64,000 bases of DNA from the NCBI GenBank assembly GCA_910574185.1, contig CAJSZQ010000002.1, forward strand, positions 124,001-188,000. Reading direction: 5' to 3'. Positions 33,877 to 43,204 of this stretch are shown here, one piece after another (positions within the stretch are counted from its first letter, which is position 1; each line of letters opens with the position of its first letter). A program made the position numbers and the translations under genes. Under the pieces are notes generated by a model. The model made no database searches. It was given only the letters and a program-made list of their open reading frames with translations, and was not told where the DNA came from. Origin of the DNA: Lachnospiraceae bacterium (lineage in GTDB: Bacteria > Bacillota > Clostridia > Lachnospirales > Lachnospiraceae).

Positions 33877-35508
33877 ATGAATAAAAATAGACTGTTTATA
33901 TATTCCATACTGTCTGCAGTTTTATTCTCTGGTTTTTTTGTAGTAGGGAGGATATTACAGAAGTATCATTATATATCCTGTCTGACGATAAAAGATTTTT
34001 TAATCTTTTGCCTGGGGACATGTTTTTGCGCGTTTGGGATTATGATTTTGTTCATGTGGCTTGACAGATTTTCCGGTGGAAAAAAAGGATATATGGATGC
34101 TGTTGGGGCGAAATCAACTTTGGTGATATATCTAAAAAAACATGTGTTTTTCACATCGTTTTTAATAGTTTTTATCTGCTATATCCCTGTGTTTCTCGCC
34201 TCTTTTCCGGGAGTGTTTTCCTACGATGCGCCTCATCAGGTGTGGCAGTTTGTGACTGGAAATATAGGTAATAATCAGCCGGTCATCAGTTCAGCAATCA
34301 TATATGGCATAATGACTGTTGGAAAAATGATATTTGGAAGCTGGGAAGGAGGAGTTGCATTTTATATTATTTTGCAAATTATTTTTGCATCGGTAACTTT
34401 TAGTTATATTATTACTCTGATTTACCGAAAAACAGACAGTATTTTGGTTTATGTTATTTCGCTGGCTTTCTTTGCGCTTCATCCCATTAATCATTTGTTT
34501 GTAGTAAATTGTGCGAAAGATGTTGCTTATGCGTATTTTACTGTTTGGATAATAGTTATCTTTGGCGAAGGAATATATTCGGACGGTATGTCTTTGAAAA
34601 AAATGAAAAAAAGCATTTTATTGACTGTTTTTCTATTTCTCTTTTTGTTTTATAGGAGTAACAGTGTTTATGCATTGATTATATTTTTACCGGTTGCCTT
34701 TATTCGCTGTAAATATGCCAGAAGGCGGTTGGTTATAATATTTTCGCTGGTAATTTGTATTTATTTTCTGATTACAGGACCCTTGTATGAGCATTTAGGG
34801 GTGATTTATGGAAGAAGTATTAATGAAATGATGTCGATTCCGACTCAGCAGATTACTAATACTTATATTAAGCATGGAGGTGATTTTACAGAAGAAGAAA
34901 AGAAAGTTATTTTTACTGTTTTTCCAGAGGGGACAAGGGAGGATTATCAGAATATGTATAAGCCGGAAAATTCGGATATGATACGTCCATATCTGGATTC
35001 TAAGGAGCTTAAAAAAATGGGACTTGGCAGATTTATAAAGGTCTGGGCACAGATAGGTCTGAAGTATCCGGGAAGTTATATTGAGGCAGCGCTTAATAAT
35101 ACAAGGGGATATTGGTATATTTTCCATGAAATATCTGGAGAATATTCCGACCGCTATATTGAATATACGAATTCCAATTATAAAACAGGGATTCATACGA
35201 AACGTTATCCACTGCTGAAAGGGCTTGCGGAGCAATACAGGAAAATCGGTGAAGAATATTCTCCGGGAGCAGTGAAGGGATTATGCTGGCTGTTTTCTAT
35301 AGCGTCAACATTGCATTTGTATTTGTTGCTAATTTGTTATGTTTGTTATAGGAGAGATTACAAAGTATTGTCTGCGCTTGTTCTGCCCATGTCCCTTTAT
35401 CTGACTGTTTTGGCCGGTCCTCTGGCGCTGCTTAGATACGTGTATCCAATGATGTTGGGGCTGCCTTACTTTTGGGGACTTGCACTGAAAGCAGAACTGC
35501 CAACTTAG
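33877..35508 (+). CDS. Polytopic membrane protein, GT-C-like (DUF6020 type)
   Basis: About 543 residues with ten or more membrane helices. The first extracellular loop carries FPGVFSYDAPHQVWQF, in the position where GT-C glycosyltransferases have their catalytic Asp, and a large extracellular loop lies at about residues 300-440. It resembles the DUF6020 family of clostridial membrane proteins, which I recall only by this loop motif. A role as lipid-linked-sugar glycosyltransferase is inferred. ATG 33877 has GGAGAAAG upstream. The base composition is clearly more AT-rich than in its neighbours. Confidence 0.75.
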   Translation: MNKNRLFIYSILSAVLFSGFFVVGRILQKYHYISCLTIKDFLIFCLGTCFCAFGIMILFMWLDRFSGGKKGYMDAVGAKSTLVIYLKKHVFFTSFLIVFICYIPVFLASFPGVFSYDAPHQVWQFVTGNIGNNQPVISSAIIYGIMTVGKMIFGSWEGGVAFYIILQIIFASVTFSYIITLIYRKTDSILVYVISLAFFALHPINHLFVVNCAKDVAYAYFTVWIIVIFGEGIYSDGMSLKKMKKSILLTVFLFLFLFYRSNSVYALIIFLPVAFIRCKYARRRLVIIFSLVICIYFLITGPLYEHLGVIYGRSINEMMSIPTQQITNTYIKHGGDFTEEEKKVIFTVFPEGTREDYQNMYKPENSDMIRPYLDSKELKKMGLGRFIKVWAQIGLKYPGSYIEAALNNTRGYWYIFHEISGEYSDRYIEYTNSNYKTGIHTKRYPLLKGLAEQYRKIGEEYSPGAVKGLCWLFSIASTLHLYLLLICYVCYRRDYKVLSALVLPMSLYLTVLAGPLALLRYVYPMMLGLPYFWGLALKAELPT

Positions 35509-35559
35509 ACAGAGTTATTATGAAATCAAAAATAAAAAGAATAAGAAGGAGAGCATTGT

Positions 35560-37683
35560 ATGAAAAGAAAAATTAGCTTATTTATGATACTGTTGCTGTT
35601 GTTGACATTTGTGCAGCCGTTTACAGTTTATGCAGAGGAAACTGTGGAAGAAACAGTAGTCTATCCAACCGGGCCTTTAGAGGATGTATCCCAATATGAG
35701 AAGGTAGATCCGGACGCTTCCCGGTGCGGAGAAGTTGAGGCGTTTGAAGAATATAATGAGATTCGGCTTCTTCTTGAACTGAGTCAGAAGATAAAGAATG
35801 CATTGTTGGCAGGGGAACAGGGTGTAGACGTCCAGGGGATGGCGATTGATGTTAACAGGTACCAGATTAGCGAGCTGATTGTTTTTTCACCTTATTTGAG
35901 TAATGGAATCAACGCGGATTTTTATTATAGCTATGATTCAGGAGCCTGGACCTATATCAAGTTAACTAATCCGATGAACCATGAAGAAACAAAAGCCCAT
36001 ATTCTGGCGGTAGAGGAAGAGATATCTGTGATTTTGAATCAGGTGTCGGAGGGGATGTCTGAGGAAGAAAAGGCTCTGGCTGTACATGATTATTTTGTGT
36101 GTCAGTATGAGTATGATGAGGATAACTACAATGCAGGTACGATTCCTTCCGATTCTTTTCGGTCAGGCGGTCTGTTTATGAACGGGATTGGAGTCTGTCA
36201 GGCATATGCGGAAGCATACAAATATATTTTAGGTTTGCTGGGAATGGAATGCCATGTTACCGGAAGCAACGGGATGAATCATGCATGGAATATTGTTAAG
36301 GTTGACGGAGCTTATTATCACGTTGACTGTACCTGGGACGATCCCATCAGCGATAAGTTGGGAAGAGCTTATCATGAGCATTTTTTGCTGAGTGACGCTA
36401 TGATAAAGCAGCGGAAACATTTCGGATGGGATTTGACGAATCTGGTATGTAGCAGTACGAAATATGATAATGCCTATTGGATGAATATTACATCGCCGAT
36501 TGTTATGAATGGGGAAAACAGATTTTATGTAGAAGGGACATCCCTGTACAGACAAAATAGAAACGGACAGAATAAGACTGCGCTGAAAGATTTGGGGAAA
36601 TGGTATGTCTGGGGCAGTAATGCTTATTATACAGATGCATTTTCAGGTTTGTTTTTGCATGAAAATGAACTGTATTACAATACGGCTTCTGAGATTAGAA
36701 AAATCTCCCTGGATGGGAAGGGAGACGCGCTTGTATATAGACCAGACGAACAATTGAAGAATGGTTACATTTACGGTATAAAAAAGAGAGCCGGAAAAAT
36801 CGAATATCAGATTTTAAAAGATCCGGCTAAAAGTGAAAGTAATGTGTACGTTGCCCCTGTTGCGTTAAAAGAGGAGGTGTCTGGTATTTTTCTTAGCCAG
36901 ACTGTTTTACAGATGAAGGAAGGAGAAAGCTTTTATCTGGAATACCATCTTGCTCCGCAGGGAATCAAAGCGCAGGTTACGTGGAATACGAGCAATTCAA
37001 ATGTAGCGGGAGTAGAGAACGGAACGGTAACAGCTTACGGCGCGGGGGAAGCGACAATAACGGCAACAACAGATAATGGGAAACGAGCAAGCTGTCAGGT
37101 GATAGTTACGAAAAATGAGACGAATGTTTCACTTCCTTTTGTGGATGTTAATGACGGAGACTGGTATCAGGATGCGGTTAAATTTGTATATGCAAGAAAT
37201 ATTATGACTGGTATGAACGAAGCAGAATTTGGTCCAGGGGTGAGATTATCTCGGGCGCAGTTTGCAACGATTCTTTACCGTATGCAGGGAACGCCAGAAG
37301 TTTGGTATGACTGGGAAGCGTTTTCGGATGTATCAGAAGGGCAGTTCTATACGGAAGCGGTTATGTGGGCAAGGGATACCGGAGTAATTACTGGATATGA
37401 GGATGGAAGATTTGGACCGGCAGATGAAATTACCAGAGAACAGATGGCTCTTATGATGTTCCGGTATGCGAATTATCTACAGTTGGATACAGCGGCGAGA
37501 GGAAATCTTTATGAATTTCCGGATGCAGACAGAGTAAGCGGATTTGCATGGGAGGCGGTAGAATGGGCCGTTGGCGGAGGTCTGATTACTGGAGACCAGG
37601 GAAATATTAATCCAAGAGGAAGCGCGGAACGTGGTCAGTGTGCTATAATCATAATGCGGTTTATGGAAGGCTACGGGCTGTAG
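35560..37683 (+). CDS. Secreted transglutaminase-like protein with one Big_2 and three SLH domains
   Basis: 707 residues. Signal peptide about 1-25 (LLLLLTFVQPFTVYA). The transglutaminase-like domain spans about 150-270 with a complete catalytic triad: Cys213 in GVCQAYAEA, His241 in NHAWN and Asp256 in YHVDCTWDD. A beta-propeller-like or spacer region follows (about 290-430), then one Big_2 immunoglobulin-like domain (about 440-520) and three SLH domains (about 525-706: FVDVNDGDWYQDAV, FSDVSEGQFYTEAV, FPDADRVSGFAWEA). Such domains may act as proteases or crosslinkers of surface proteins; the activity here is not known. The next gene is a larger relative. Confidence 0.92.
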   Translation: MKRKISLFMILLLLLTFVQPFTVYAEETVEETVVYPTGPLEDVSQYEKVDPDASRCGEVEAFEEYNEIRLLLELSQKIKNALLAGEQGVDVQGMAIDVNRYQISELIVFSPYLSNGINADFYYSYDSGAWTYIKLTNPMNHEETKAHILAVEEEISVILNQVSEGMSEEEKALAVHDYFVCQYEYDEDNYNAGTIPSDSFRSGGLFMNGIGVCQAYAEAYKYILGLLGMECHVTGSNGMNHAWNIVKVDGAYYHVDCTWDDPISDKLGRAYHEHFLLSDAMIKQRKHFGWDLTNLVCSSTKYDNAYWMNITSPIVMNGENRFYVEGTSLYRQNRNGQNKTALKDLGKWYVWGSNAYYTDAFSGLFLHENELYYNTASEIRKISLDGKGDALVYRPDEQLKNGYIYGIKKRAGKIEYQILKDPAKSESNVYVAPVALKEEVSGIFLSQTVLQMKEGESFYLEYHLAPQGIKAQVTWNTSNSNVAGVENGTVTAYGAGEATITATTDNGKRASCQVIVTKNETNVSLPFVDVNDGDWYQDAVKFVYARNIMTGMNEAEFGPGVRLSRAQFATILYRMQGTPEVWYDWEAFSDVSEGQFYTEAVMWARDTGVITGYEDGRFGPADEITREQMALMMFRYANYLQLDTAARGNLYEFPDADRVSGFAWEAVEWAVGGGLITGDQGNINPRGSAERGQCAIIIMRFMEGYGL

Positions 37684-37706
37684 CAAAAAATTTCAATTTA
37701 TAATAG

Positions 37707-37766
37707 ATGTCCTTTATGAGCAGGGTAATTTTTAGGAAATGTATGCTTATAAAGGACATTTTATTT
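37707..37766 (+). terminator. Terminator between the two transglutaminase-SLH genes
   Basis: ATGTCCTTTATGAGCA at 37707-37722 pairs with TGCTTATAAAGGACAT at 37744-37759, followed by TTTATTT. There is one mismatch in 16 pairs. Confidence 0.75.
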
Positions 37767-37932
37767 ACTATTTCCAGAGTACTTTTCAGACATATTGAAA
37801 TATAATATCATTGTACAGGGTGTGATAATGTGTTGATTCTGAAGAATTTCAGATAAGACAAAAAGAGTATCCGATAAGATAAAAAGAAATTGTTGATTGG
37901 CAGAATGAAGTAAGTTAAAATATATTTAATAC

Positions 37933-38060
37933 TATACCTTAACGGACGTCAGTAGTCCGTTAAATATACCTTATGAAACGGCCGAATGGCCATAATGGGG
38001 TGCCCTTGGGTATACCTTATGAAACGGCCGAATGGCCATAAAGGGGTGCTTTTAGGTATA
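37933..38060. repeat. Short tandem array of TATACC-bounded palindromic repeats (three units)
   Basis: Three units follow each other, each starting with TATACCTTA and meeting the next at GGTATA. The first contains the perfect hairpin TTAACGGAC/GTCCGTTAA (37939-37963). The other two are near-identical 46-bp copies with core GAAACGGCCGAATGGCCATA. They have the opposite orientation to the array at 61299. The array lies in the 447-base gap upstream of the large transglutaminase-SLH gene. Confidence 0.85.
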
Positions 38061-38130
38061 GATATTTAGGAGTTAGTTAAAAACTGATGCAGTAAGGATA
38101 TGGCTTGAAATTATTTGAAGGAGACTGGGA

Positions 38131-41100
38131 ATGAGAGGTAAGAAAAGAGTTAGAAGTATTGCTTTGTTTATGTCGATATGTTTGTTGATGATGGGATTAT
38201 CTGTTCATGCAGAAGAAGTGATTTTGGATGTAGAAGGAGCGCAGGAAGAAATGGCTTCCGATGCAGAGATAGTCCAGGATGAGGAAATGGTTCCGAATGA
38301 GGAAGTAACGCAGGATGAGGGAGAGGTATCGAATGAGGAAGTAGCGCAGGAAGAAGGAGTGGCTGTAGACTCAGAGACGGAACAGGTAGAAGAACAGACT
38401 GCTGGTTTAGAGGCATTACAGGCAGAGGAGGCAGGAATAGCTTTGGCAGATGAAAATTCTGTACAGAGGGCTAATGGATTAAGCCTCAGCGTAGAGTATC
38501 CTTCTCAGATTAAGTGCGGAGAACCAACGACTTTCCGCATGAAGGCAGAAGGAGGTTCTGGGAATTATAAGTATAAAATTACAGATCTTTCCATATATGA
38601 CGGCTCTGAACGAGTTTTTGTATATGATATTAGTTTTGGACAAAATGGCGAATTTAAAGAGAGCAATGAATTTGTATTTACGTTTTTTGCATCTGGAACA
38701 TATTATCTTCGGTTCAGCGCTATTGATATGAGTAACTTTCAGTTCGTGACTACAGGATTATTTGATCACGTCCTTAAAATAGAAGATAGTCGTTATCCAG
38801 CCGTAGATCAGCTTGTGAATACTATAGCAGATCAATGTCTCAAGGAATGTTCCACAGATTTCGAAAAAGCATTATGGCTGCATGATTGGATTCTGGACAA
38901 TGCGGATTATGACTATTCTTATAGTTATTGTTCTGCTGAAGGCGTGCTCGCCAGAGGAACAGGAACTTGTGAAGCTTATCACAGGGCCTATGTTATGCTT
39001 TTGAATAAAGTTGGTATTCAAACCGGGCGGATTACAGGGAATGGTCACGTATGGACTGCTGTAAAAATGAATGGGAACTGGTATCAGGTTGACAGTACAT
39101 GGGATGATAAGGGTGAGAATGTTTTTTATGAATATGAGGAACATCTGTATTTTGGAATAACAGATTCTATTATGGGACTTGTTCATTCGGACCACAAGGC
39201 AGCTGTACCAGGATATGAATCAACGGCATTAGAGAATAATTATTTTATTTACACTGGAGAGATAAGCCGATGGTCTGATCCTTTTAAGGATAAAATTAAA
39301 CAGAAGATTGCCTCTGGGCAGACAGAGTTTGTACTGGATGTAACGGATGGTATGCCTGACAGTTATAAGAATGTTATTTATAATCTTGTGGCATATCAAT
39401 TATCTATAGAGAGTTGGGGGGATGTGGTGCTATCGGCTGCTTATTCGCCTGAAAACACACAAATTTCGTGTAGAACTACCAAGAATGATAAACCGATTAC
39501 AAAAGTAAGTCTGAATCAGGCGCAGGTGGATTTGATGAAAGGGGATAGCAGTGTACTGACAGCTACAATTGAGCCGGCGGATACAACGGAAAGCAAGGCA
39601 ATAAGATGGAGCACAAGTAACGCGGCGGTAGCCACAGTAGTGAAAGGAAAAGTGACTGCTGTTTCGGCTGGAGAGGTAACGATAACGGCAGAGGCAGGAA
39701 CTGGAAAGAGCGCCAGCTGCAAGATTACAGTGATGGAAAAGCCGATCACAAAAGTAAGTCTGAATAAAGGCCAGCTGGCGCTGACAGAAGGAGAGAAAGG
39801 AACGCTGACAGCCACAGTCGAGCCGTCGGATACAACAGACAGCAAGGTGCTAAGCTGGAGCAGCAGCAACACAAAGGTAGCCACAGTAGCGAACGGAATG
39901 GTAACGGCAGTTTCAGCCGGAGAAGCAACGATAACGGCGAGAGCAGGAAATGGAAAGAGCGCTGCTTGTAAAGTTACGGTAACGAGGAAAGCAAAGCCAA
40001 TTACAAAAGTAAGTTTGAATAAGAGCCAGCTGACGCTGACAGAAGGTGGGAGAGGAACGCTGACAGCCACAGTCGAGCCGGCGGATACAACAGACAGCAA
40101 AGTGCTAAGCTGGAGCAGCAGTAACACAAAGGTAGCTACAGTAGCGAACGGGACGGTAACGGCAGTTTCAGCCGGAGAAGCAACGATAACAGCGAAAGCA
40201 GGAAATGGAAAGAGCGCTGCTTGTAAAGTTACGGTAACGAGGAAAGCAAAGCCAATTACAAAAGTAAGTTTGAATAAGAGCCAGCTGACGCTGACAGAAG
40301 GTGGGAGAGGAACGCTGACAGCCACAGTCGAGCCGGCGGATACAACAGACAGCAAAGTTTTAAGCTGGAGCACAAGTAATGCGAAGGTAGCCACAGTAGC
40401 GAACGGGACGGTAACGGCAGTTTCGGCCGGGGAAGCAACGATAACGGCGAAAGCAGGAAATGGAAAGAGCGCTGCTTGTAAAGTTACGGTAACGAGGAAA
40501 GCAAAGCCAATTACAAAAGTAAATTTGAATAAGAGCCAGCTGACGCTGACAGAAGGCGGAAAAGGGACACTGTCAGCCACAGTCGAGCCGTCGGATACAA
40601 CGGACAGCAAAGTGTTAAGGTGGAGCAGCAGCAACACAAAAGTAGCCACAGTAGCGAACGGGACGGTAACAGCAGTTTCGGCCGGAGAAGCAACGATAAC
40701 GGCAAAATCAGTGAATGGAAAGAGTGTTAGCTGCAAAGTTACAGTGAATAAAAAAGAAACAAGTACGCCAAAGCCTCCGGCAGATACAGGAACAGAGAAT
40801 CAAAAACCGGATAATACCCCCCCCCGTATTTTCCCTGACGTAAATTCCGGAGACTGGTATCAGGAGTCGGCAGGTTTTGTATCATCCAGAGGGATTATGA
40901 CTGGAATGAGTGACGGCAGATTTGGTCCAAGTGAAAAATTATCGAGGGCGCAGTTTGCAACAATTTTGCACCGTATGGCGGGAACGCCGGAGCCGGCATA
41001 TAATCTGGAACCATTTCCGGATGTGCCGGAAGGACAGTTTTATACAGTGGCTTCCGTATGGGCAAAAGAAACGGGAGTTATTTCCGGTTATAACGATGGA

Positions 41101-41376
41101 AGATTCGGTCCTTCTGATAATATTACAAGGGAGCAGATGGCGGTTATGATGTACCGTTATGCGATTCTTCTGCAATTAGATGTGTCAGAGAGAGGCGACT
41201 TAAGTAGTTTTCCGGATACAGCGAAAATAAGCGATTTTGCGTGGGAAGCATTGGAATGGGCAGTTGGTAAAGGTCTGATTACTGGAGATCAGGGAAATGT
41301 AAATCCACGGGGAACTGCCGACAGGGCGCAGTGCGCAACAATTATTATGCGATTTATGAACTCGTATGGCATGTAA
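38131..41376 (+). CDS. Large secreted transglutaminase-like protein with five Big_2 repeats and three SLH domains
   Basis: 1081 residues. Signal peptide about 1-27; an acidic Glu/Val-rich stretch (about 30-110); transglutaminase-like domain about 225-350 with Cys280 (GTCEAYHRAY), His306 (GNGHVW) and Asp321 (YQVDSTW). Five tandem Big_2 domains fill about 455-873, the last three nearly identical. Then come a Pro/Thr linker and three SLH domains (about 900-1080). The linker codons contain nine consecutive C bases at 40817-40825; gain or loss of one base gives a stop within ten codons and so removes all SLH domains. The start has GAAGGAG upstream. Likely a long-stalk version of the protein encoded just before. 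Confidence 0.93.
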   Translation: MRGKKRVRSIALFMSICLLMMGLSVHAEEVILDVEGAQEEMASDAEIVQDEEMVPNEEVTQDEGEVSNEEVAQEEGVAVDSETEQVEEQTAGLEALQAEEAGIALADENSVQRANGLSLSVEYPSQIKCGEPTTFRMKAEGGSGNYKYKITDLSIYDGSERVFVYDISFGQNGEFKESNEFVFTFFASGTYYLRFSAIDMSNFQFVTTGLFDHVLKIEDSRYPAVDQLVNTIADQCLKECSTDFEKALWLHDWILDNADYDYSYSYCSAEGVLARGTGTCEAYHRAYVMLLNKVGIQTGRITGNGHVWTAVKMNGNWYQVDSTWDDKGENVFYEYEEHLYFGITDSIMGLVHSDHKAAVPGYESTALENNYFIYTGEISRWSDPFKDKIKQKIASGQTEFVLDVTDGMPDSYKNVIYNLVAYQLSIESWGDVVLSAAYSPENTQISCRTTKNDKPITKVSLNQAQVDLMKGDSSVLTATIEPADTTESKAIRWSTSNAAVATVVKGKVTAVSAGEVTITAEAGTGKSASCKITVMEKPITKVSLNKGQLALTEGEKGTLTATVEPSDTTDSKVLSWSSSNTKVATVANGMVTAVSAGEATITARAGNGKSAACKVTVTRKAKPITKVSLNKSQLTLTEGGRGTLTATVEPADTTDSKVLSWSSSNTKVATVANGTVTAVSAGEATITAKAGNGKSAACKVTVTRKAKPITKVSLNKSQLTLTEGGRGTLTATVEPADTTDSKVLSWSTSNAKVATVANGTVTAVSAGEATITAKAGNGKSAACKVTVTRKAKPITKVNLNKSQLTLTEGGKGTLSATVEPSDTTDSKVLRWSSSNTKVATVANGTVTAVSAGEATITAKSVNGKSVSCKVTVNKKETSTPKPPADTGTENQKPDNTPPRIFPDVNSGDWYQESAGFVSSRGIMTGMSDGRFGPSEKLSRAQFATILHRMAGTPEPAYNLEPFPDVPEGQFYTVASVWAKETGVISGYNDGRFGPSDNITREQMAVMMYRYAILLQLDVSERGDLSSFPDTAKISDFAWEALEWAVGKGLITGDQGNVNPRGTADRAQCATIIMRFMNSYGM
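39493..40755 (+). repeat. Five in-frame tandem repeats encoding Big_2 domains
   Basis: Units start at 39493, 39742, 39997, 40252 and 40507, so the period is 249 then 255 bases. Each begins with CCNATNACAAAAGTAA. Units 3 and 4 are almost identical in DNA, and unit 5 is close, while unit 1 is clearly diverged. The gradient suggests recent duplication at the C-terminal side of the stalk. Confidence 0.9.
40817..40825 (+). repeat. C9 homopolymer tract inside the large SLH gene
   Basis: Nine C bases in the codons ACC CCC CCC CGT, just before the SLH domains. One extra C gives TGA four codons later; one fewer gives TAA within six codons. No other C or G run of this length was noticed in the window. 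Confidence 0.9.
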
Positions 41377-41398
41377 GAATACACATGTATGAAACCAG

Positions 41399-41437
41399 AA
41401 AATCCAGCCTTTCTCTTCTGGAGAAAGGCTGGATTCT
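41399..41437 (+). terminator. Hairpin after the large SLH gene
   Basis: A perfect 15-bp stem, AATCCAGCCTTTCTC at 41401-41415 and its complement at 41421-41435, with loop TTCTG. No clear T run follows, so termination may be weaker or the hairpin may protect the message. Confidence 0.65.
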
Positions 41438-41493
41438 GCCATTGTATACAGACTTGTTGGTATGCAGCAGTATTGATTGACATTATTTACTGC

Positions 41494-41522
41494 TTGATTG
41501 TAAGAAGAGATTGTTTTATAAT
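41494..41522 (+). promoter_or_regulatory. Promoter of the GH25-SLH and subtilisin-SLH genes
   Basis: TTGATT at 41494-41499 and TATAAT at 41517-41522 have a 17-base spacer. It follows directly on the hairpin of the upstream gene. Confidence 0.7.
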
Positions 41523-41563
41523 GGTTTATGTATATTGTTGAGGAGTTAATAAGGAGGATGAAT

Positions 41564-43204
41564 ATGTACAAGAAGATTTTAGCAAGTATGCTTGCGGTAT
41601 GCCTGTTGTTTGGTAATGTTATGCTGGTTTCGGCAGAAGAGCCAAATGACGGTGCGGTATCTGAGGAAAATCGGGAGGATTACGCTCCTGAACCAGATAT
41701 AAAGATGCCGGAAGATCCAGCAGAGAACAGCTGGCGTTACAGCGACGGAGAAAAAATTGATTTGGAAGAGCCTGCCCTTCCAGAAGATGAAGAAATTCAG
41801 ATTCGGGCGGCGGGACGTTCGGTTCTCAGAGGTATTGACGTTAGTGAGCATAACAAAGAGATTGACTGGGAAAAAGTGAAAGCTTCTGGGATTGATTTTG
41901 CAATTATTCGTTGTGGATATAGTTTGAATACAGAAAATCGCGATGATAAACAATGGGAGAGAAATGTATCTGAATGTGAGAGATTGGGAATCCCTTATGG
42001 AGTATATTTATATTCATACGCGCGGAATGACGAAGAAGAAGGAGTTACAATTACCAGCGAGGAATGGGCGTTGAGCGAGGCGGAACATGCGCTGCGTCTG
42101 TTGAAGGGGCATAAGCCTGATTATCCGGTTTTCTATGATTTAGAAGACGAACTGGTTGATAAAGAAAATTTAGATAAACTTGCATCTGTTTTCTGTAATA
42201 AGCTTGAGGAAGCCGGGTATCAGGCAGGGGTTTATGCGAACCTGTACTGGTGGACGCACTATTTAACTGATGAAGAAGTGTATTCTCAGTGGGACCGCTG
42301 GGTTGCTCAGTATAATGAGGTATGCGATTACAAGGGTAACTATGGCATATGGCAGTATACCAGTAAGGGTACTGTGGACGGAATAGAAGGCAATGTAGAC
42401 TTGAATTATTTCGTTGTAGAAAGCGATACGCCGATTGGAGACAATATAAGAAGTCCGTTCTTTGACATCTATCCCGGAGGATGGTTCTATCCATATGTTG
42501 AATATGTGGCCAATGCCGGAATTATGACGGGTATGACTCTGAACAGATTCGGGTATGAGGATATTTTGAGCAGAGCTCAGTTTGTAACAATACTTTACCG
42601 TATGGAAGGAGAACCTGAAGTACATTACTCAGAAGTATTTCCGGATGTGGCGGACGGTCAGTTTTATACCAATGCTGTAATGTGGGCAAAGCTATCTGGG
42701 TCCGGAGTAGTGGAAGGTTATGAGAATGGAACCTTTGGGCCTGCTGATGATATTACGAGAGAAGATCTGGTGCTTATGATGTATCGCTATGCGAAAAGTA
42801 TCGGCAAGGATGTATCCGCCCAGGCTGATTTAAGTGTATATCCAGATGCAGATAAAGTTAGTGATTTTGCGAAAGAGGCCATGGAATGGGCGGTAGCTAT
42901 CGAGATGGTTAAGGGTGACAGCGGTCTGCTTAATCCGCAGGGCAAGTCTAATAGAGCTGTGTGTGCGACGATTATTACGCGTTTTATGGAGAAGTTTGGC
43001 GAAACTGAGGGAGATAAGACTGAGGAAGGCGATGATGGCGGAGTAGACGATGGCAGTAATCAGGACGATGGAAATAGCCAGGGTGATGAAAGCAGTGAAA
43101 GTGACGGGAGCAGTCAGAGTGATGAAAGTGGCGACGCTGGTGAGAATAGTAAAGGTGATGTAAGTGGTGGAAATGAAGGCGAGAATAGCGAGGGCAATAT
43201 ATAA
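41564..43204 (+). CDS. Secreted GH25 lysozyme with three SLH domains and an acidic low-complexity tail
   Basis: 546 residues. Signal peptide about 1-24; GH25 muramidase domain about 85-285 with Asp92 (RGIDVSEHN) and the Asp192/Glu194 pair (FYDLEDE); three SLH domains about 300-480. After the third SLH comes a 65-residue tail of Asp, Gly, Ser, Asn and Glu, unlike its neighbours, where SLH ends the protein. GH25 enzymes cut the MurNAc-GlcNAc bond, so this is a wall-bound remodelling or lytic enzyme. ATG 41564 is seven bases after AAGGAGG; ATG 41558 is too close to it. The tail codons overlap the start of the next gene. Confidence 0.93.
   Translation: MYKKILASMLAVCLLFGNVMLVSAEEPNDGAVSEENREDYAPEPDIKMPEDPAENSWRYSDGEKIDLEEPALPEDEEIQIRAAGRSVLRGIDVSEHNKEIDWEKVKASGIDFAIIRCGYSLNTENRDDKQWERNVSECERLGIPYGVYLYSYARNDEEEGVTITSEEWALSEAEHALRLLKGHKPDYPVFYDLEDELVDKENLDKLASVFCNKLEEAGYQAGVYANLYWWTHYLTDEEVYSQWDRWVAQYNEVCDYKGNYGIWQYTSKGTVDGIEGNVDLNYFVVESDTPIGDNIRSPFFDIYPGGWFYPYVEYVANAGIMTGMTLNRFGYEDILSRAQFVTILYRMEGEPEVHYSEVFPDVADGQFYTNAVMWAKLSGSGVVEGYENGTFGPADDITREDLVLMMYRYAKSIGKDVSAQADLSVYPDADKVSDFAKEAMEWAVAIEMVKGDSGLLNPQGKSNRAVCATIITRFMEKFGETEGDKTEEGDDGGVDDGSNQDDGNSQGDESSESDGSSQSDESGDAGENSKGDVSGGNEGENSEGNI

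Noticed and set aside
39516..40736. A 406-codon repetitive open frame on the minus strand
   Set aside because: It is the mirror of the Big_2 repeats: the 255-bp period, free of stops in this frame, is simply copied five times. No start signal or homology supports it.
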